Shown here in pieces: positions 61,056 to 64,000 of a stretch of 64,000 nt of DNA; the first letter of the stretch is position 1; each line of letters starts with the position of its first letter. Below the pieces are notes generated by a model, which saw nothing but the letters and a program-made list of their open reading frames with translations, was not told the DNA's origin and made no database searches. Source of the DNA: Propionibacteriales bacterium (GTDB taxonomy: Bacteria > Actinomycetota > Actinomycetes > Propionibacteriales > Nocardioidaceae); the NCBI GenBank assembly GCA_026392455.1, contig JAPLCB010000008.1, positions 186,001-250,000 on the forward strand, given 5' to 3'. The position numbers were made by a program, and so were the translations under genes.

Positions 61056-62306
61056 TTAAGGCCGCGGATAGAACCTGACCCCATGAGGTCGATACTCGTG
61101 GCCGTAGTGCGGGTCATGAATTCGGCGATGGTGGAAGTGGCAGACCGGCACCGCATCCTCGAGATTGGTCTCGCCGCCGACGCTCCAGGGATCTCGGTGG
61201 TGGAGCTCGGCCCACGCAAGCGGACGATCGCACCCCTCCGCGGCACAGGTTTGGTACGTGAGCCCGACGGCCACCCGTTGAGCTTCGCTGAACAACCTGG
61301 ACGACCGTCCGAGGTCGAGCGGTACGGACCTTCCGCCAAGTACTGCGGGAATGACACCGGCATTGCAGAGCAGTCGCCGCGCCTCGCCAGCGCTGATCTC
61401 AGCGCCGGTGTCGAGCCCTGCAACCTTCATCGAGCCGCGCAGCGACTCCTCGGTCATCGTGACCACGATCGTGGCTGCGGTCTTGGGTGACAGGTGGTCG
61501 ACCGGCAGCTTCTCCAGGAGCTCACAGAAGGCCTCACCGCGAGCCCGATCCCAGTCCTTGCGCAAGCCGACGTTGTCACCCACCTGCGCCCGCGATGCGC
61601 CGAGCCGACCACGACGCGGAGCGCTGATCGTCTGCAGCACCTTGCGCAACAGGTGCCCCTGCAAGGTCGGCACCGTGAAGTGCCCGCTCACGGTGCCGTC
61701 GTCGTTGTCGTGCATCGTCAGTCGCGTCTTGGCCCACGCCGCAGTCTCTTCATCGACCACGAGAGAGTTCTCCTGGGCATCGACGGCGGCAGGGTCAGGC
61801 TCGATCGCCGCCAGGGCACGTCGGGCCCGTCGTCGCAGCAGCTGAGGCGAGAGCGAGCCAGCCTCCACTATGAGCGTCTGCTCGACCAGCGCTCGCTGCA
61901 CCGCCGTGGCGCTGGCTGGTAGCTGCGCCGTGGCCCGGACGATCACCTCAGCATGCTCGACGGACAGCTCGCCAGCAGTCAGCGCCTCCTGGGTCGCAGC
62001 ACGCTCCTCAAGGCCCACCGCCAGACGTGCGTGCCGCGACGTGACAGCAGGGTCAGCATGCGTCGCCGCCGCTGCCCACTGGCCGACGTTTGCCTTACCT
62101 GAAGCGACTGCCGCTCGGGAGCGCTCCGCCTCGGCCAGAATTCTGAGCTTGAAGGCGGCCAGCATCGCCTCCATCCGCGCGAGCCGTCGAACCATGGCCT
62201 CCAACCCGCCTGCGGCGATCCCGGCGAGATCAACCTGGCTGAGATCTCCGAGGCAGACCTCGGCAGCATCCACCGGGGTGGTCACCAGCTCGGAGGTCAA
62301 CGTCAT
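61056..62306 (-). CDS. HNH endonuclease with DUF222 (13E12 repeat family)
   Basis: 416 residues. DUF222 fills about 20-300 (MEAMLAAFKLRILAEAERSRAA, then YELSVEHAEVIV-type helices). The C-terminal HNH is CAAEGCDRPLAWAELHHRDPW then NLEDAVPVCHFHHRRIH. This is the 13E12 family, abundant in actinobacteria and often part of selfish elements. The ATG is leaderless, and an SOS box lies in its promoter, so DNA damage should induce it. Confidence 0.92.
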   Translation of the reverse strand: MTLTSELVTTPVDAAEVCLGDLSQVDLAGIAAGGLEAMVRRLARMEAMLAAFKLRILAEAERSRAAVASGKANVGQWAAAATHADPAVTSRHARLAVGLEERAATQEALTAGELSVEHAEVIVRATAQLPASATAVQRALVEQTLIVEAGSLSPQLLRRRARRALAAIEPDPAAVDAQENSLVVDEETAAWAKTRLTMHDNDDGTVSGHFTVPTLQGHLLRKVLQTISAPRRGRLGASRAQVGDNVGLRKDWDRARGEAFCELLEKLPVDHLSPKTAATIVVTMTEESLRGSMKVAGLDTGAEISAGEARRLLCNAGVIPAVLGGRSVPLDLGRSSRLFSEAQRVAVGLTYQTCAAEGCDRPLAWAELHHRDPWSVGGETNLEDAVPVCHFHHRRIHDPHYGHEYRPHGVRFYPRP

Positions 62307-62312
62307 GAGTCC

Positions 62313-62341
62313 ATCCTTGATCGAACATATGTTCGAGTCAA
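62313..62341 (-). promoter_or_regulatory. LexA (SOS) box inside a leaderless promoter
   Basis: TCGAACATATGTTCGA (62321-62336) is a perfect 16-bp palindrome of the actinobacterial LexA type (TCGAAC-N4-GTTCGA). On the minus strand TTGACT (-35, 62336-62341), 17 bases and AAGGAT (-10, 62313-62318) frame it. The -10 ends 6 bases before the ATG at 62306. Confidence 0.85.
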
Positions 62342-62457
62342 ACGTTAATCCACAGGCTCTGCGCCGCCTTCGTAGCCCAGCTCTGCAGGCTGCGCTCCCT
62401 CACCGGGCCGTCCCGATTCGGCGCCCCGTTTCGATGCCGGTATGCTTCTGCGCTGTT

Positions 62458-62534
62458 GGCCAGGTAGCTCAGTTGGTACGAGCGTCCGACTGAAAATCGG
62501 AAGGTCGGCGGTTCGACCCCGCCCCTGGCCACCA
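62458..62534 (+). tRNA. tRNA-Phe (GAA anticodon)
   Basis: 74 bases with encoded CCA. Acceptor GGCCAGG with CCTGGCC, D-arm AGCTCAGTTGGTACGAGC, anticodon loop CTGAAAA, T-arm GCGGTTCGACCCCGC. Genes next to such tRNAs are frequent targets of integrating islands. Confidence 0.97.
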
Positions 62535-62538
62535 CCCC

Positions 62539-62589
62539 GCAGGTCGATGACCTGCAGCAAGACCCCCGTCGGAGTCCGGCGGGGGTCTT
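62539..62589 (+). terminator. Two tandem hairpins terminating tRNA-Phe
   Basis: GCAGGTC-GAT-GACCTGC (62539-62555), then AAGACCCCCG (62559-62568) paired with CGGGGGTCTT (62580-62589) and a T-rich end. The second is a classic intrinsic terminator. Confidence 0.88.
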
Positions 62590-62849
62590 TGCGTTTCGGG
62601 CCTAGCTGCAATTTTGGTTGCAGTTTGATCTGGCGAGGTCCTTCTGCATGGTCGACCCGACAGGCCCCGTAGGTAGCTCAACCCGCCCAGATTGACGCGC
62701 TCTTTCTCGGAGGCTGAATGCTCAAGACCTGCATGGGATCGCGCGTCTCATTCGCGGCTAGATCTCGCGTCTAGTTGGCCGCGTAGGGCTGGTGCCCTAC
62801 GCTCCGGACCTGACACATCCACACGGGGCTCAGAGCAAGGCAGGCAGCG
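62590..62849. other. Intergenic gap between tRNA-Phe and hamA
   Basis: No gene. It includes CTGCAA-TTTTGG-TTGCAG (62606-62623), a small palindrome with a T-rich loop 20 bases after the terminator, and the promoter of hamA. The base composition turns less GC-rich here. No integrase or second tRNA fragment is visible in this window. Confidence 0.5.
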
Positions 62850-63701
62850 ATGAAGTCACTGGGTCTTGACCTTGGTGAGCTCGCCAAGAGGTTCTCCGAG
62901 CAAGCGGTCGGAACCAAGCCTCACGGGTACGTTCTCGTCGAAGCCAACCCCGACAGTGCGCAAAAGTGGGCCGAACTTCTAGGCGTGCCCGTGCGCCGCT
63001 GCCACTTCAGCGACTCAGACCTGGAAGCACGCGCAGCCGCTGGCATCTCGGCCAACGACTTCGCCGAGGCTTTCCTGCCGCCGCCAGGGCCTACCCGGTC
63101 AGGGAACTTCGGCGAAATGCTCGCCGCTCTCTATCTCGCCGCGAAGAAGCATCCGACCGAGGTCCTCGACCCGCTCAAGTGGCGCTTCATCAACGACAAG
63201 CTCAAACCGGCGCCGAAGTCCGACGTCGTGCAGCTGGAACTCCCGGAGTGGCCGGATCCAAGTCCCGAGGACCTGGTTACCTGCGCCGAGGTAAAGGCGA
63301 GGGCCACCAAAGGGCCCAAGGGCAAGCCGACATCGGTCGAAAATGCGCTCGCGGGTTCGATCGATGACCGCGACGGGCGTCTTGATAAGACCTTGAACTG
63401 GCTCAAAGACATGGCGATCCGAGCAGGAGTGGAGGGGATCACCATTGAGCAGCTCGACCGGTTCATCTCCCCTACGGACTTCGGCGCCTACCGGAAGGAC
63501 TACAAGGCGATCGCGGTGATCGAGGCCAAGCTCGTCGCGGACGAGACTGCCAGCATTCCCGAGATCCACGACGGGTGCACCCTGATCGTCGTGTCGTTCA
63601 CCGGCCTCAAGGATGCTTACACCGCAACGTACGCCGAAATGATCGCTAGCGCGCAGGTTCACATCGACGCAAAGGGCGACGCGAACGAGGAAGCCTCATG
63701 A
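62850..63701 (+). CDS. hamA: Hachiman anti-phage nuclease HamA-like (DUF1837)
   Basis: 283 residues. The segment TRSGNFGEMLAALYL (GE motif, about 90), DVVQLELP (Asp) and CAEVKARAT (ExK) give the PD-(D/E)XK-like set of HamA. VENALAGSIDDRDGRLDK and TLIVVSFTGLKDAYTATYAEM agree with the HamA sequences I recall in layout. HamA is a DNA nuclease kept inactive in complex with HamB. The start codon overlap (ATGA) couples it to hamB. Family call rests on motif recall, not on a search. Confidence 0.75.
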   Translation: MKSLGLDLGELAKRFSEQAVGTKPHGYVLVEANPDSAQKWAELLGVPVRRCHFSDSDLEARAAAGISANDFAEAFLPPPGPTRSGNFGEMLAALYLAAKKHPTEVLDPLKWRFINDKLKPAPKSDVVQLELPEWPDPSPEDLVTCAEVKARATKGPKGKPTSVENALAGSIDDRDGRLDKTLNWLKDMAIRAGVEGITIEQLDRFISPTDFGAYRKDYKAIAVIEAKLVADETASIPEIHDGCTLIVVSFTGLKDAYTATYAEMIASAQVHIDAKGDANEEAS

Positions 63702-64000
63702 GGGACGTCCTGCGCGAGTGGATCGCGGACGCCGAAACCCGAGGCAATGTTGCCGCATTCGGTATCGCTGAACTTTTGCCCGACCTGGCTTACCAGGAAG
63801 GCAGGAACTCGGACCTCCGCTCGTCTCTGGTCGGGGAGCTGTTCGACCTGCTGCGAAATGGAACATCTGAACCACGCGACTGGGCCACGGTGGGCAGCGG
63901 CCTCGCCCGAGCCGCTCGCCCGCTGACCGAGGCCGCACGGTCCGAAACTTTGTTCTACGCCGCGGCTGCCTACTATCTCGGTGGGTACTCAGCTTCTGCC
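63698..64000 (+). CDS. hamB: Start of a HamB-like helicase (partial, 3' end outside window)
   Basis: 101 codons, running off the window end with no stop. It begins MRDVLREWIADAETRGN and reaches LFYAAAAYYLGGYSASA. The latter looks like the N-terminal helical repeat found in HamB and related Ski2-like helicases. Helicase motifs are beyond the window, so the call depends on the HamA-like neighbour and overlap of 4 bases. Confidence 0.6.
   Translation, partial: MRDVLREWIADAETRGNVAAFGIAELLPDLAYQEGRNSDLRSSLVGELFDLLRNGTSEPRDWATVGSGLARAARPLTEAARSETLFYAAAAYYLGGYSASA

Noticed and set aside
58939-61059. A 706-residue plus-strand frame opposite cyp51
   Set aside because: cyp51 and the SDR are recognisable on the other strand. 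The frame has no motif.
62590-62849. Integrase gene or second attachment site after tRNA-Phe
   Set aside because: No frame or direct repeat of the tRNA end is visible here; any such element must lie outside the window.

Overview
The window is about 70 percent G+C by eye. It shows actinobacterial hallmarks: mycothiol synthase (mshD), a GlnR-type regulator, PHO boxes built from GTTCACC repeats, leaderless promoters with TAGNNT -10 boxes, a DUF222/HNH (13E12-type) gene with an SOS box, and a CYP51 operon like that of mycobacteria. I infer a high-GC actinomycete of the Nocardioidaceae kind (inference from gene content only, not a placement).

Region 1 (1-13.6 kb) is sulfur and surface glycan. A leftward operon carries a Cys-containing leader peptide, DUF4395, a two-domain rhodanese and DUF1416. 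Its usual partners, a membrane thioredoxin and a ThiS/MoaD sulfur carrier, lie 7 kb away because a polysaccharide cassette (glycosyltransferase, GDP-mannose 3,5-epimerase-like enzyme, Gmd, two methyltransferases, an SGNH protein, an SDR) sits between them. GlnR-type regulator, mshD and an esterase follow.

Region 2 (13.6-26.7 kb) is phosphate and polyphosphate: ppk and pstSCAB each behind a PHO box, a MutT1-like Nudix/phosphatase, DUF3352, and pitA with its DUF47 partner. A sulfotransferase and an AbiEi/DUF559-like gene are interspersed. A 48-residue conserved-looking small protein and a cold-shock gene close the block.

Region 3 (27.1-32 kb) is one giant 1600-residue coiled-coil membrane protein followed by tRNA-Lys.

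Region 4 (32.3-46.2 kb) is a catabolic neighbourhood of short units: SRPBCC protein, haloalkane-dehalogenase-like hydrolase, beta-lactamase-fold esterase plus FMO, HSL-type esterase, DapB-like protein, LLM oxidoreductase, DUF1800/DUF1501 pair, PaaI thioesterase, NDH-2, an HATPase regulator and two fluoride channels. Three promoters share a KstR-like AACnnGTT palindrome, and many genes look leaderless.

Region 5 (46.2-51.3 kb) has a small metallopeptidase, an unknown gene running into tRNA-Glu, tRNA-Asp, a MacB-type ABC exporter and a small membrane protein.

Region 6 (51.3-60.9 kb) is a single leftward, translationally coupled operon: SDR, cyp51, ferredoxin, SnoaL-like protein, aldehyde dehydrogenase, SDR, hydroxyisobutyrate-dehydrogenase-like protein, CMD, TetR, CYP123-like P450 and an unknown protein. 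A 30-bp palindrome lies on its promoter. The content matches the mycobacterial cyp51 locus.

Region 7 (61-64 kb) has the SOS-controlled HNH gene, tRNA-Phe with two hairpins, and directly downstream a two-gene pair that reads as Hachiman anti-phage defence (hamA and the start of hamB, cut by the window edge). This is the best candidate for a mobile or accessory defence island.
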